Positions 15,181-24,606 of a DNA stretch of 31,262 bases are shown piece by piece. The DNA is taken from NCBI GenBank assembly GCA_002450905.1, contig DKAT01000067.1:34958-66219 (forward strand). Reading direction: 5' to 3'. The DNA is from Spirochaetia bacterium UBA6919. GTDB lineage: Bacteria > Spirochaetota > UBA6919. Under the pieces are notes generated by a model, which was given only the letters and a program-made list of their open reading frames with translations, was not told where the DNA came from and did not search any database. Both the position numbers and the translations under genes were made by a program. The stretch's first letter is position 1. The number at the start of each line of letters is the position of its first letter.

Positions 15181-16170
15181 CTAATTGATTTCATTAATTT
15201 TTATAGATTGATTTGCAGAATTGGATGAATTTTTTTTGAGCCAAGTAATAATGATAATTTCTGTGATCTCATTGGATTTGATGTTAAAATAATATTCATT
15301 GGACATTTCCCGAGCCATCTGGAGACCTCGTCCCTTATCCTTTATAAATTCAGTGGGATCTTCACCCATTTCTATAGCTTTCATCATCTTCTGGTTGCTC
15401 TCAAAGAATTCTTTGAACGTAGAAAGTACTACCAGCTTTGTTAATTTGCCTTCAAAATCTGCTATACTTACTCCAAACTTCTCTTCATTTACACCATATT
15501 GAATTTTAATTTTGTCACCATCCTTCAGCTGGACAGATTGTCTCTCTTCCTTCTGGTGAGTGAGCCCATGAGGATGATAGAGTGCATTGATAGCCATTTC
15601 GCTTAAAATAAGCCTCAGGGATGGGATGAAGTCTGATTCAAGTCCTAGATCATTAGCCTTCTCCAGAACTAATTTCACGGCATCTTCACATTGCTGAGAA
15701 CTTGAAACATTGATTGTATGCAAAGTATTTTCATCTACGTATAAATAATTTTTTAGTCCAAACAATGTTTCAGGATAGAGAAGTTTATAAACAGTATTCA
15801 GGAGTTCAGATTCATTGAGAGGTTTTGATAATATATTGCCTACTTGATTTTCTATAGCCAGCTCAAGGTATTTATTTATATCAGAATCTGTTATCATGAT
15901 ATAGGGTGGGTTATAATTTCTCTGGCGAAGTTCAAACAATAATTCAAAACCACCCATTTGTGGCATATTAATATCTGTTATGAGCAGGTCTATTTTTTGA
16001 GTATCAAATGTTTTTAAAGCTTCAGCCCCATCTTTAGCTAATATAATATTATAGTTATTTTTATCTAAATAATGATTGAGCATTTTTCGGATTACATTTG
16101 AGTCATCAACCGCCAGAATAGTATTTTGTTTATTGTTATTGTAAGATATTATGGTATTCCCATGGTTCAC
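15181..16170 (-). CDS. Response regulator receiver fused to HATPase (anti-sigma/SpoIIAB-like) domain
   Basis: 329 residues from the chosen GTG. An N-terminal receiver domain has acidic pair Asp22-Asp23, phosphoacceptor Asp66 (LLITDINMPQ), Thr94 and Lys116 (LSKPLNESE), all expected positions. A C-terminal GHKL ATPase domain follows: LILSEMAINALYHP (N-box, about 188-201), VSIADFEGKL and DKGRGLQMARE (G2-like). This resembles the HATPase_c_2 domains of serine kinases that control anti-sigma antagonists, so phosphorylation probably gates a partner-switching output. The frame is open from TTG at 16227, but that TTG is the -35 box of a promoter. GTG at 16170 has AAAGGAT 6 bases upstream and starts just before the receiver. 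Confidence 0.82.
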   Translation of the reverse strand: MNHGNTIISYNNNKQNTILAVDDSNVIRKMLNHYLDKNNYNIILAKDGAEALKTFDTQKIDLLITDINMPQMGGFELLFELRQRNYNPPYIMITDSDINKYLELAIENQVGNILSKPLNESELLNTVYKLLYPETLFGLKNYLYVDENTLHTINVSSSQQCEDAVKLVLEKANDLGLESDFIPSLRLILSEMAINALYHPHGLTHQKEERQSVQLKDGDKIKIQYGVNEEKFGVSIADFEGKLTKLVVLSTFKEFFESNQKMMKAIEMGEDPTEFIKDKGRGLQMAREMSNEYYFNIKSNEITEIIIITWLKKNSSNSANQSIKINEIN

Positions 16171-16198
16171 GATAAGATCCTTTGGAGTTATGACATTA

Positions 16199-16227
16199 AA
16201 TATACTGAAATTACATAGAGGAGTCAA
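16199..16227 (-). promoter_or_regulatory. Promoter of the receiver-HATPase gene
   Basis: Minus strand TTGACT (16222-16227), exactly 17 bases, TATATT (16199-16204). Transcription would begin about 20 bases before the GTG at 16170. That excludes translation from the upstream TTG and so supports the shorter protein. Confidence 0.65.
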
Positions 16228-16366
16228 TACATACGTTGTGATATGAAATAACAGATATTTATGTATAACAGGATGAAAATCTTGATGTTTGCATCCTCAA
16301 TTTTGAAATAAAATAGTCATCTTATTGTGAATTAAGTTATATTTGATTTGATTGACGAGATATTTT

Positions 16367-19300
16367 ATGGAAAAATTATTAAACGAATTACTAAATAATC
16401 TGGCAAAGGATCATCCATTACATAAGGATAAGTTATTTTTATTCTTTTTAAAAGTTCTTTTGGAAGAATCTTACTCGGAATACTCTTTCAGTAAACGATT
16501 ATTAGATATGCTTATTTCATCTTATGAGTATTTCTTGCAGGGGGATTTACCTAAGATACGTGTTTTAAATAACCATAGAAGATCTATTTTAAAAAATACA
16601 ACGGCCATAGAAGCACATTCCAAAGATATTAAGTTCTTATTGGATAGTATCAGGGAATATCTAAATGAAAATAATTTCAAAACTAAATTAATAGTTAATC
16701 CCATTTATTCCACATTGAGAGATGATTCGGGGAGACTAGTTGAAATGAAGAGGGGTACAGAAGGGGTTGATAGGGAATCGTTTATCCACATTGAGATAGA
16801 GAGAATTGAAAATGGTCGTTTAGAACAATTAACCACAGAACTTGAACATATTTTACTTGCTGTTCGAGATACCATAAATGATTTTGATAGCATGGTGAAT
16901 AATCTAAGGGAACATATTCTTGAATTAAAAAATCCTAAAAATCTCATTCCTACAGGGGAAGACTTTTCTTTATATGAAGCGATATCTTTTCTGGAATGGG
17001 CATTGGAAGATAATTTTATATTTTTAGGTTATCGATGTTACAAATTGTATGAGAAGAATAGTGAATTTTATGTACAGACAGAAAATAATAGCTCAAAAGG
17101 AATATTACGATCAGTTCAGAAATCCTCTTATGAAGATCCCAAATTAGTAAAATCTCTTCCCAAGGAAATGACGGGAAGGATTTTTATGAAAGTACCGCTT
17201 CTCATTGATAAAACACATCACCAAAGTATTATTCATCGCCGTGTACCAATGGATTATTTTGAGATACGTCTATTTGATAAGAATGGAATACCAATAATAT
17301 GGCATCGATACATGGGATTGTTTACCAGAAAGGCTCTATTTGAGCAGGCAAAAAATATCCCTATTTTGAATACTAAGATTGAGAATCTTATCAGAGATAA
17401 GCATATTGTAAACGGTTCATCTATATATCGTGAGTATATATCTATATTCAATAGCTTACCTAAGGAAGTATTATTTTTTAGTACCATACAGGAACTGGAT
17501 TCACTTATCCAATTAATTATTAAGGCATATAGAGAGCAGGCTGTACGGTTATACTTCAGGAAATCTATTACTGGCTCGGCAATATCAATTGTAGTAGCTC
17601 TTCCAGAAAAATATTTTAGTACTCATCATGCAACGATAGTTTCTAATTATTTCAGAAGTTATTTTGATGCAAAGTTCATTCAATTTTACCAAACAAGGAG
17701 TCATCCAGGTTTCTGGGAAATCCATTATTTTATTAGTCTCAATGACAAAAAAAAAGGTTTAAAAATACCCCGGGATTTTTTAGAGGAAAAAGTAAATTCT
17801 CTGGTTAAAGAGTGGCAAGAATGTTTGATAGAGCTATTAGAAAGAAAGTATAATGGAGAACACTCCGATCTCTTTGTTGAAGAATATTCTAATGCATTTT
17901 CCCAGAAATATCAATCGGCATATACTGTTGAAGAAGCTTTAAGGGATATTGAATACTTTGAATACTTTTATCAATCGGGAAGACATCAATTTTTATTCAC
18001 GCATACAGGAATTGATGACATTGAATACACATCTACTACCTTACGTATCTATTCTAAAGAGAAAATAAGCCTAACCTATATAATGCCTATCCTTGAGAAT
18101 CTTGGATTAAAAGTAATTGATGAATCTGCATATAAGATCAATCCAAAGAAAGGTGATATATTTCTTCATGTATTTGCTGTATCAGACATGGATGATAAGC
18201 CTATAGATCCCTCAGTATACAATGGACTCATGGAAGAAGCGTTACTGAAGATTATGGAAAATCAGTTGGAGAATGGAATATTAAATACCTTAATAACTAA
18301 AACAGGCATGAATTATAGAAAAATAAATTTATTGCGATCATATTATAATTACTACTTTCAGATTGAGCGTATTTTTACACGAAAAACCGTTGCTCAGATT
18401 ATGATTAAATATTCTAATATATTTAAACTTCTTTATCAGTTTTATGATTATAAGTTCAATCCAGATTATAAAGAGGATGAAAGGTTAACTGGAATATTAG
18501 AAACTCAGGATTCTATACTGGATCTAATTTATGAGGTAACTGATATCAATGAAGACCGTGTGTTAAAGGCATTTTATAATTTAATTGATAGCACACTGCG
18601 TACAAACTACTATGCTAGAATGGACAATCATGTATTTTTGATTTCTCATAAAATTGAGAGCACAAAGATATTAAATATTCCATTACCAAAACCATTTGTT
18701 GAAATCTATATCTATTCGTCTGAAATGGAGGGAATTCATCTAAGAGGGGGTAAGATTGCAAGGGGAGGACTACGATGGAGCGATAGGGTTGATGACTATA
18801 GGACAGAGGTATTAGCCCTGATGAAAACTCAAATGACTAAAAATGCTGTGATAGTACCTGTTGGGTCTAAAGGTGGTTTTATTATCCGTTCAGATAAACA
18901 AAAAACATCAGATTATGTAAAGGAACAGTACCAGCACTTTATTTCAGGGCTACTCGACATCACTGATAATATTATTGACGGAATTGTTGTTCATCCAAAA
19001 AATGTTTTATGCTATGATAGTGAAGATCCTTATTTGGTTGTAGCAGCGGACAAAGGAACGGCTCATTTATCTGATTCAGCCAATGAAATCTCTCAAAGAT
19101 ATAATTTCTGGCTTGGAGATGCCTTTGCAAGTGGTGGTTCTTATGGGTATGATCACAAAAAACAGGGTATAACAGCGAAAGGTGCTTGGGAATGCGTGAA
19201 AAGACATTTCAGGGAGTATAGAAAGAATATATTAAAGGAAGAATTCACTGTGGTTGGGATTGGTGATATGTCAGGAGATGTATTTGGTAATGGGATGCTC

Positions 19301-21124
19301 CTTTCTGATAAAATATTATTAAAAGCTGCTTTTAATCACATCCATATCTTTATAGATCCTAATCCATCATCCCTCTCATCCTATGAAGAGAGAAAACGAC
19401 TTTTTAATATTCCAAGGTCAACATGGATGGATTATAATAAAAATCTTATATCAAAGGGTGGGGGAGTATTTCAAAGAAACGATAAAGCTATAACCCTTTC
19501 CAAAGAGATAAAAGATTTTTTATTGATTGAAGAAAATAGCATAAGCGGAGATGAATTGATTAAAAAGATCTTACAGGCAGATATAGAGCTACTCTGGAAC
19601 GGAGGAATAGGAACTTATGTTAAATCGTCTACAGAAACAAATGAACAGGTTGGTGACAAAACAAATGATCAGGTTCGAGTTAACGCCTCACAATTGAAAG
19701 CAAAGATAGTAGGGGAAGGTGGAAATCTTGGTTTCACTCAACTGGCTCGTATAGAGTATGCGTATGATGGGGGACGCATCAATACAGATGCTATAGATAA
19801 TTCAGCGGGTGTGGATATGTCAGATCATGAAGTGAATCTTAAAATACTTATGTTCTCTTTAAATCAAGATCGTTTAGTTAAGGATTTTAATGAAAGAAAT
19901 CAGATATTATCTGGATTAACAATGGATTTAAACCACAAGATAGTCAAAGATAACTATCTACAAAGTCTTGCAATATCAATCGATATGTTGCGTTCCCAAA
20001 TTAACATTGATAGGTATAAAGAATTAATAAATAATCTTGTACAGAACAAATTATTAAATGCACAATCCGAATATATGCCGAGTGAAAAGGATGTTGCAGA
20101 GTATAAAATGAAAAATCGAGGTCTTCTACGTCCCCAGCTTAGTGTCCTTATGAGCTATGAGAAGATGAGAGTATATCAGGAGATTTTAAATTCAAATTTA
20201 CCTGATTTACCCTATTGTAATAAATATCTTATTTCCTATTTCCCTGATCAAATCTATGCAAAATTTAATGATCATATATTAAATCATCATTTGAAAAGAG
20301 AAATTATCGCAACAGTGATTACAAATAATATTATTAACACAGCTGGAGTCTCAGTATTTTATGAATTGAACAGAGATACAGCATATTCCTATCCTGATAT
20401 TGCTAAAGCGTATATAGTTGTAGAAGAACTTCTTGATATACCTACAATTCGTCAGGCTATTTATATGTTGGATTATGAAATCCCTGCGGAATCTCAATAT
20501 GGTATGTTACGTTGGATAGAAAAGCAGTTAAGGAATATGTTAAACTGGAATCTTACATTCAAACAATGCCTTATTCCCGATGAACAGAATATACTCGAGA
20601 TGAAGAAAGATATATGGGAATTCCAACAGAAACTACAGGATGAGATGTCAGATGAAATAAAAGGAACTTATCAGCAGCGACTGGAAGAGGATTTACCAAC
20701 AGGTCTTCCACCAGAATTAGCAAAGAAGATATTAGCAGTGGATAGTTTGGATAATATCTTTCTCTATCTGCCATTAGCAAATAGATTTAATAAGAGTATT
20801 CTGGAATGTCATAATCTTCTTATGGAAGTTGATCAAATATTACAGATGAATGTTGTTTTAGATAAATTTAGACTGGTGAAGGGGTTTAGTATTTGGGACC
20901 AGATTACGGATAATTATTTACGAAGTGAAATGCAATTTGTAAGGTATTTTATTTGTAAAAAAATATTGGGAAAATTTGATGGTATAGCTCAAAAGTTTTT
21001 TGACTCAAAAAAGGATAAGTTTGTCTATTGTCAACATTGGGTAGAACGGCTAAAAGGGGAGGACATTATGAGCTATGAACCTTTCAATGTGATCTTGAAG
21101 TTTCTGTGGAATCTTGTAAACTAA
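16367..21124 (+). CDS. gdhB: NAD-specific glutamate dehydrogenase, large (180 kDa) class
   Basis: 1585-residue catabolic enzyme converting glutamate and NAD to 2-oxoglutarate, ammonia and NADH in the cytosol. It belongs to the Bac_GDH family (PF05088) and is close to the usual length of about 1600. The long N-terminal half is regulatory (ACT-like segments reported for the family). The catalytic centre shows LRGGKIARGGLRWSDRVDDY (about 792-811), LMKTQMTKNAVIVPVGSKGG, VVAADKGTAHLSDSAN, FWLGDAFASGGSYGYDHK, VVGIGDMSGDVFGNGM and AKIVGEGGNLGFTQLAR. The frame can start at TTG 16352, but ATG at 16367 is more natural (weak GACGAG site). It is convergent with proA, which also works around glutamate. 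The symbol follows common use for this class. Confidence 0.92.
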   Translation: MEKLLNELLNNLAKDHPLHKDKLFLFFLKVLLEESYSEYSFSKRLLDMLISSYEYFLQGDLPKIRVLNNHRRSILKNTTAIEAHSKDIKFLLDSIREYLNENNFKTKLIVNPIYSTLRDDSGRLVEMKRGTEGVDRESFIHIEIERIENGRLEQLTTELEHILLAVRDTINDFDSMVNNLREHILELKNPKNLIPTGEDFSLYEAISFLEWALEDNFIFLGYRCYKLYEKNSEFYVQTENNSSKGILRSVQKSSYEDPKLVKSLPKEMTGRIFMKVPLLIDKTHHQSIIHRRVPMDYFEIRLFDKNGIPIIWHRYMGLFTRKALFEQAKNIPILNTKIENLIRDKHIVNGSSIYREYISIFNSLPKEVLFFSTIQELDSLIQLIIKAYREQAVRLYFRKSITGSAISIVVALPEKYFSTHHATIVSNYFRSYFDAKFIQFYQTRSHPGFWEIHYFISLNDKKKGLKIPRDFLEEKVNSLVKEWQECLIELLERKYNGEHSDLFVEEYSNAFSQKYQSAYTVEEALRDIEYFEYFYQSGRHQFLFTHTGIDDIEYTSTTLRIYSKEKISLTYIMPILENLGLKVIDESAYKINPKKGDIFLHVFAVSDMDDKPIDPSVYNGLMEEALLKIMENQLENGILNTLITKTGMNYRKINLLRSYYNYYFQIERIFTRKTVAQIMIKYSNIFKLLYQFYDYKFNPDYKEDERLTGILETQDSILDLIYEVTDINEDRVLKAFYNLIDSTLRTNYYARMDNHVFLISHKIESTKILNIPLPKPFVEIYIYSSEMEGIHLRGGKIARGGLRWSDRVDDYRTEVLALMKTQMTKNAVIVPVGSKGGFIIRSDKQKTSDYVKEQYQHFISGLLDITDNIIDGIVVHPKNVLCYDSEDPYLVVAADKGTAHLSDSANEISQRYNFWLGDAFASGGSYGYDHKKQGITAKGAWECVKRHFREYRKNILKEEFTVVGIGDMSGDVFGNGMLLSDKILLKAAFNHIHIFIDPNPSSLSSYEERKRLFNIPRSTWMDYNKNLISKGGGVFQRNDKAITLSKEIKDFLLIEENSISGDELIKKILQADIELLWNGGIGTYVKSSTETNEQVGDKTNDQVRVNASQLKAKIVGEGGNLGFTQLARIEYAYDGGRINTDAIDNSAGVDMSDHEVNLKILMFSLNQDRLVKDFNERNQILSGLTMDLNHKIVKDNYLQSLAISIDMLRSQINIDRYKELINNLVQNKLLNAQSEYMPSEKDVAEYKMKNRGLLRPQLSVLMSYEKMRVYQEILNSNLPDLPYCNKYLISYFPDQIYAKFNDHILNHHLKREIIATVITNNIINTAGVSVFYELNRDTAYSYPDIAKAYIVVEELLDIPTIRQAIYMLDYEIPAESQYGMLRWIEKQLRNMLNWNLTFKQCLIPDEQNILEMKKDIWEFQQKLQDEMSDEIKGTYQQRLEEDLPTGLPPELAKKILAVDSLDNIFLYLPLANRFNKSILECHNLLMEVDQILQMNVVLDKFRLVKGFSIWDQITDNYLRSEMQFVRYFICKKILGKFDGIAQKFFDSKKDKFVYCQHWVERLKGEDIMSYEPFNVILKFLWNLVN

Positions 21125-21177
21125 TTATTTTCTTAGAGGATGAATTTGGTTTCAATGATTAAAAAATGGTGGGCGAA

Positions 21178-21213
21178 CTAATCGATATCGGAACCAAAAT
21201 ATTTAATTCCGAT
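21178..21213 (+). repeat. 36-bp hairpin repeat, copy 2
   Basis: CTAATC, then ATCGGAA (21187-21193), 13 bases and TTCCGAT (21207-21213). It pairs with copy 1 at 14304-14339 (30 of 36 identical, arms unchanged). It lies 53 bases after the glutamate dehydrogenase stop, in the 251-base gap before the convergent proA stop. The rest of that gap shows nothing else I can name. Confidence 0.7.
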
Positions 21214-21375
21214 GCTGATTGCCTTCATGAAAAGCAGATAGAAAGAACCTTAAAAAAATTATTTATTATTTGAAATAATTAAACTTAATTTGTATGGAAC
21301 TTCTATACAATCTTCTATAGATCCAATATAGCAGGACATATGATCCTAATCCCCTATGGAGACAATAAACTGGTT

Positions 21376-22626
21376 TTATTCCCTGACTTGTCCATTCCCC
21401 ATAATGATAAATTTAGTTGTGGTTAATTCTTTCAGTCCCATAGGACCTCTTGCGTGAAGTTTATTTGTACTAATTCCAATCTCTGCTCCCAAACCATACA
21501 TTTGTCCATCTGCAAACCGTGTTGAAGCGTTGACCATCACAGAGGAAGAGTCCACTTCGTTTATAAATCGTCTTGATAAGGTATAATCATTGGTAATAAT
21601 CGTTTCGGTATGCTGAGAACCATATTTTTCGATGAATTGGAGGGCGTCATCAAAGTGTGATACTATTTTTACAGATAAAATAAGGTCAAGATATTCTGTG
21701 TGATAATCTTCTTCACTGGCTGGCTTAATATTATTATTAATGGTACATGACTTTTCACATCCACGAATTTCTACTCCCTGTTCCAGTAATATCTTAAAAA
21801 GAGATGATGTGTGAGGGTATTTCTCATGGATTATAAGATTTTCAAGTGAATTACAAACCCCTGGTCTCTGCACTTTTGAATTGATCACAAGTTTATTTGA
21901 CATGTGTTCATCAGCATCTTTGTGGATATAGATATTACAAACGCCTTTATCGTGTTTAATAACAGGGATATTAGAATTGTCAACAACTGTGCGGATAAGC
22001 CCTTCACCACCTCTTGGAATTATAAGGTCAATATAATCTTTCATCCGAAGCATTTCCATAATCACATTGCGATCAGTATTATCAAAGAATTGAATAGCGT
22101 GTTCAGGTACAGAATTTTTTATTAATGCAGTTTTTAATAACTTTACCAGAGCAATATTTGAATGAATACTCTCACTTCCTCCCCTTAGAATAGTTATATT
22201 TGAGGTCTTAAAACATAGAGAGCTTGCTTCAGTTGTGACATTAGGGCGGGATTCATAGATAATTCCGATTATACCAATAGGAACTCTCATCTGTCCAATA
22301 TCAAGACCATTAGGACGGCGATACTGATGGATTACTTCATAAACAGGGTCTGGAAGGGCTATAACTTCCCGTATGCTCTCACAAATATTGGCTACACGTT
22401 TATGGTCTAATTTTAAACGATCCAACATAGCTTTGGATAAGCCCTTCTCCTCACCTATCTGTAAATCTTTGAGATTTTCCTGGATGATCCACTCTCTTTC
22501 ATCGTGAATGAGCTTTGCCATCGTCGAGAGGGTATCATTTTTTTGTTGAGTAGAGAGCTTTGAAACTGTTGAACGAACTTCTTTTGCTTGTTGACAGATG
22601 TTTTTTACATAATTATTTATATCCAT
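21376..22626 (-). CDS. proA: Glutamate-5-semialdehyde dehydrogenase (gamma-glutamyl phosphate reductase)
   Basis: 416-residue cytosolic enzyme of proline synthesis. It reduces gamma-glutamyl phosphate with NADPH to glutamate 5-semialdehyde, after ProB. ALDH-superfamily fold: VPIGIIGIIYESRPNV (115-130), RGGSESIHSN (148-157), RGGEGLIRTV (205-214), catalytic Cys258 in VQRPGVCNSLENL, and the C-terminal HARGPMGLKELTTTKFI block that typifies ProA. The length is typical. Start: ATG at 22626, with a CAGGTAG-like site upstream. No proB or proC lies in the window. It converges on glutamate dehydrogenase, so the two are not in one operon. Confidence 0.95.
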   Translation of the reverse strand: MDINNYVKNICQQAKEVRSTVSKLSTQQKNDTLSTMAKLIHDEREWIIQENLKDLQIGEEKGLSKAMLDRLKLDHKRVANICESIREVIALPDPVYEVIHQYRRPNGLDIGQMRVPIGIIGIIYESRPNVTTEASSLCFKTSNITILRGGSESIHSNIALVKLLKTALIKNSVPEHAIQFFDNTDRNVIMEMLRMKDYIDLIIPRGGEGLIRTVVDNSNIPVIKHDKGVCNIYIHKDADEHMSNKLVINSKVQRPGVCNSLENLIIHEKYPHTSSLFKILLEQGVEIRGCEKSCTINNNIKPASEEDYHTEYLDLILSVKIVSHFDDALQFIEKYGSQHTETIITNDYTLSRRFINEVDSSSVMVNASTRFADGQMYGLGAEIGISTNKLHARGPMGLKELTTTKFIIMGNGQVRE

Positions 22627-22955
22627 TATGAGCTACCTGTTTAATCTATTATCAATATATTAATTATAAATATTTATAACCTGATTATTAAATTCATATC
22701 TTCGAGAAATATGTAATTAAAATAATATTTTTATTAAGGATTGTGAAATAAGATTTCAGAATAATTTATATTAAAAATACTCATGAATTCAGTATAAATA
22801 ATCTACTAATTTCAATTGGCATCCTAATCATTTTGTATATTATAATATCGTAGACGAACTCAGGCGATTATTTTTTTTAAGAAAATCGTATTTTGTATAT
22901 GCTTTGGGTGTTTTTAAATAGTTAATTTGTAATTTTGTTTATCAGAATAAGGCTT
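22627..22955. other. Divergent intergenic region upstream of proA and the fusion gene
   Basis: About 330 AT-rich bases between the proA start and the small ORF. One plus-strand promoter candidate is TTGGCA (22816-22821), 16 bases, TATTAT (22838-22843). No consensus promoter was found for proA. ATTTTGTATAT occurs twice, near 22830 and 22890, and an imperfect GCGATT/AATCGT hairpin lies near 22863-22890. No RNA gene or repeat shared with the rest of the window was recognised. Confidence 0.4.
22816..22843 (+). promoter_or_regulatory. Candidate promoter ahead of the small ORF and fusion gene
   Basis: TTGGCA (22816-22821), 16-base spacer, TATTAT (22838-22843). It is about 110 bases before the small ORF and 280 before the methyltransferase-SDR gene, so it would give a long leader unless the small ORF is real. 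Confidence 0.35.
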
Positions 22956-23126
22956 ATGCTAATAATTAAACTTATGTCTAACTGGATAAGTAAAATTGCA
23001 TTGATGCCGAAGAATTCACTGATGATTTCAGTTGATATTATACTAATGAATATTATTGATGAGTATAGAAAAGAAATTAAATTATCTGAGTTTGAAAAAT
23101 ATTTTATAACAAGGGAATTGAAATGA
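22956..23126 (+). CDS. Small ORF, uncertain
   Basis: About 56 residues from ATG 22956 (the frame also opens at TTG 22935; the next ATG is 22974). The N-terminal half is hydrophobic and Met/Ile-rich; the C-terminal half is charged (DEYRKEIKLSEFEKYFITRE) and looks helical. It ends in TGA overlapping the next gene's ATG by 4 bases, as coupled genes do. There is no convincing ribosome site and no family I recognise. It may be a real small protein, a translational leader for the fusion gene, or chance. Confidence 0.3.
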   Translation: MLIIKLMSNWISKIALMPKNSLMISVDIILMNIIDEYRKEIKLSEFEKYFITRELK

Positions 23127-24415
23127 ATAGTCTGATTAATCGCCCTCCCAGAATAGCAATATTATATTTGATCATTGCAGGAGTAGTTCAATATTTGTTT
23201 GAGTGGAAGATTTATATATATAATCCCTACGATTTGATGAGTATACCAGTAATCATTATAGGTGTAATTGTCATGACGTGGTCTTGGTGGTTATTTCAAA
23301 AGAATAAAACGGATGTATCACTGACTGGTAATCCATCTTTCTTTGTTGTTAATGGTCCCTATAGATTCAGTCGTAATCCAATGTATCTAGGGATACTAAT
23401 GATCTTGACTGGAATAGGAATTTCTTTTAGTACTATCCCTCTTCTCATTGTTCCAATTCTTTTTTTCATTACAGTGAGTTTATATCATATACCTATAGAA
23501 GAAATGAAAATGGCAAGAATATTTAAGAGCCTGTATATAGGATATAAAAAGAGGGTTTGGAGGTGGATATCTATTCCAAAAAGAAAATTAATCGTAAATC
23601 AATATCAATCTCAGAGTGAAGTGGAAAATACAAAACAATGGGCTATAATTACAGGAGCGACAGAGGGTATCGGATTGGAGATGGCTAATTTGCTCGCTCT
23701 GGAAGGATATAATCTTGTTCTCATCAGCCGAAATCTTGATAAATTAAAGGAAGTACAACAAGATATCCAGAAGAAGTATGAAATTCAGGTTATAATCATT
23801 GCAAAAGATCTTTCGAAACCAGATTCACCACAAGAAATCTTTTCAGAGCTACAAAGGGAAGATATTTTTATTGAAATTCTTGTTAATAATGCAGGAATCG
23901 GTACCTATGGATCTTTTCACGAACTGGATTTACACAAGGAATTAGCAATGATTCAAATAAATATAACATCCCTTGTCTACTTATGCCATCTATTTCTCAA
24001 ACCTATGATTGAAAGAAACACAGGATGGATTCTTAACGTGGCTTCCACAGCAGGATTTCAGGCTGGAGCTATGATGAGTAATTATTTCGCAACTAAGGGT
24101 TATGTCATTTTATTATCAGAAGGATTATCTATCGAATTAAACCACACAAATATTAGCGTCACCTGTCTATGTCCAGGACCTACTAAAACACAATTCTTTA
24201 CCTCAGCAGGAATGGGGGATAAAAAAATTGCAAACAAAGATAGATTCTACATTATGGAAAGCAAGATTGTCGCAAAGAAAGGAATAGATGGAATGATTGT
24301 TGGAAAAACTCTCGTAATCCCAGGACTAATCAATCGTTTGTTATACTATTCTGAAAGACTAGTCCCAAGATCCATAACAACCCGAGTTACAGCATGGCTT
24401 ATCAGCAAAGCATAA
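23123..24415 (+). CDS. ICMT/PEMT-like membrane methyltransferase fused to short-chain dehydrogenase
   Basis: 430 residues with two enzyme domains. Residues 1-150 form a multi-helix membrane domain of the isoprenylcysteine carboxyl methyltransferase / phospholipid methyltransferase type, with GPYRFSRNPMYLG (78-90) as the SAM-binding signature and PIEEMKM (124-130) after the last helix. After a short linker, residues 172-430 are a classical SDR: TGATEGIG (177-184), NNAG (255-258), Ser308, Tyr321 and Lys325 in YFATK. SDRs reduce or oxidise carbonyl/hydroxyl groups with NAD(P). The best ribosome site is AAGGGA, 6 bases before ATG 23123. Fusion suggests sequential steps on a lipid-like substrate at the membrane, but the substrate is unknown. 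Confidence 0.85.
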   Translation: MNSLINRPPRIAILYLIIAGVVQYLFEWKIYIYNPYDLMSIPVIIIGVIVMTWSWWLFQKNKTDVSLTGNPSFFVVNGPYRFSRNPMYLGILMILTGIGISFSTIPLLIVPILFFITVSLYHIPIEEMKMARIFKSLYIGYKKRVWRWISIPKRKLIVNQYQSQSEVENTKQWAIITGATEGIGLEMANLLALEGYNLVLISRNLDKLKEVQQDIQKKYEIQVIIIAKDLSKPDSPQEIFSELQREDIFIEILVNNAGIGTYGSFHELDLHKELAMIQINITSLVYLCHLFLKPMIERNTGWILNVASTAGFQAGAMMSNYFATKGYVILLSEGLSIELNHTNISVTCLCPGPTKTQFFTSAGMGDKKIANKDRFYIMESKIVAKKGIDGMIVGKTLVIPGLINRLLYYSERLVPRSITTRVTAWLISKA

Positions 24416-24507
24416 TTCAGTAAAATGGAGCATAATCTGACTGTTAAATGCTAATAAAATATGTAGTTATAAAATAATACACTCTAAATCTGATAGGAAA
24501 AGTCCCT

Positions 24508-24536
24508 TTGACAAAAGAAAAAATAAATCCTAGTTA
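24508..24536 (+). promoter_or_regulatory. Candidate promoter of lepA
   Basis: TTGACA (24508-24513), 17 bases, TAGTTA (24531-24536), about 70 bases before the lepA ATG. The -35 box is perfect and the -10 is poor. Confidence 0.4.
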
Positions 24537-24606
24537 TTTTTTTTATAAAAATATATTATTTTTCTCGATCTATTCGAACACATATTAAAATGGAAATAAA
24601 TATATT

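Noticed and set aside
16170..16227. Extra 19 N-terminal residues of the receiver-HATPase protein from TTG 16227
   Set aside because: No ribosome site precedes the TTG, and the segment contains a well-spaced promoter; GTG 16170 has a better ribosome site.
16352..16366. TTG 16352 as the start of glutamate dehydrogenase
   Set aside because: It adds five residues without a ribosome site; ATG 16367 gives a normal start, though the site there is weak too.
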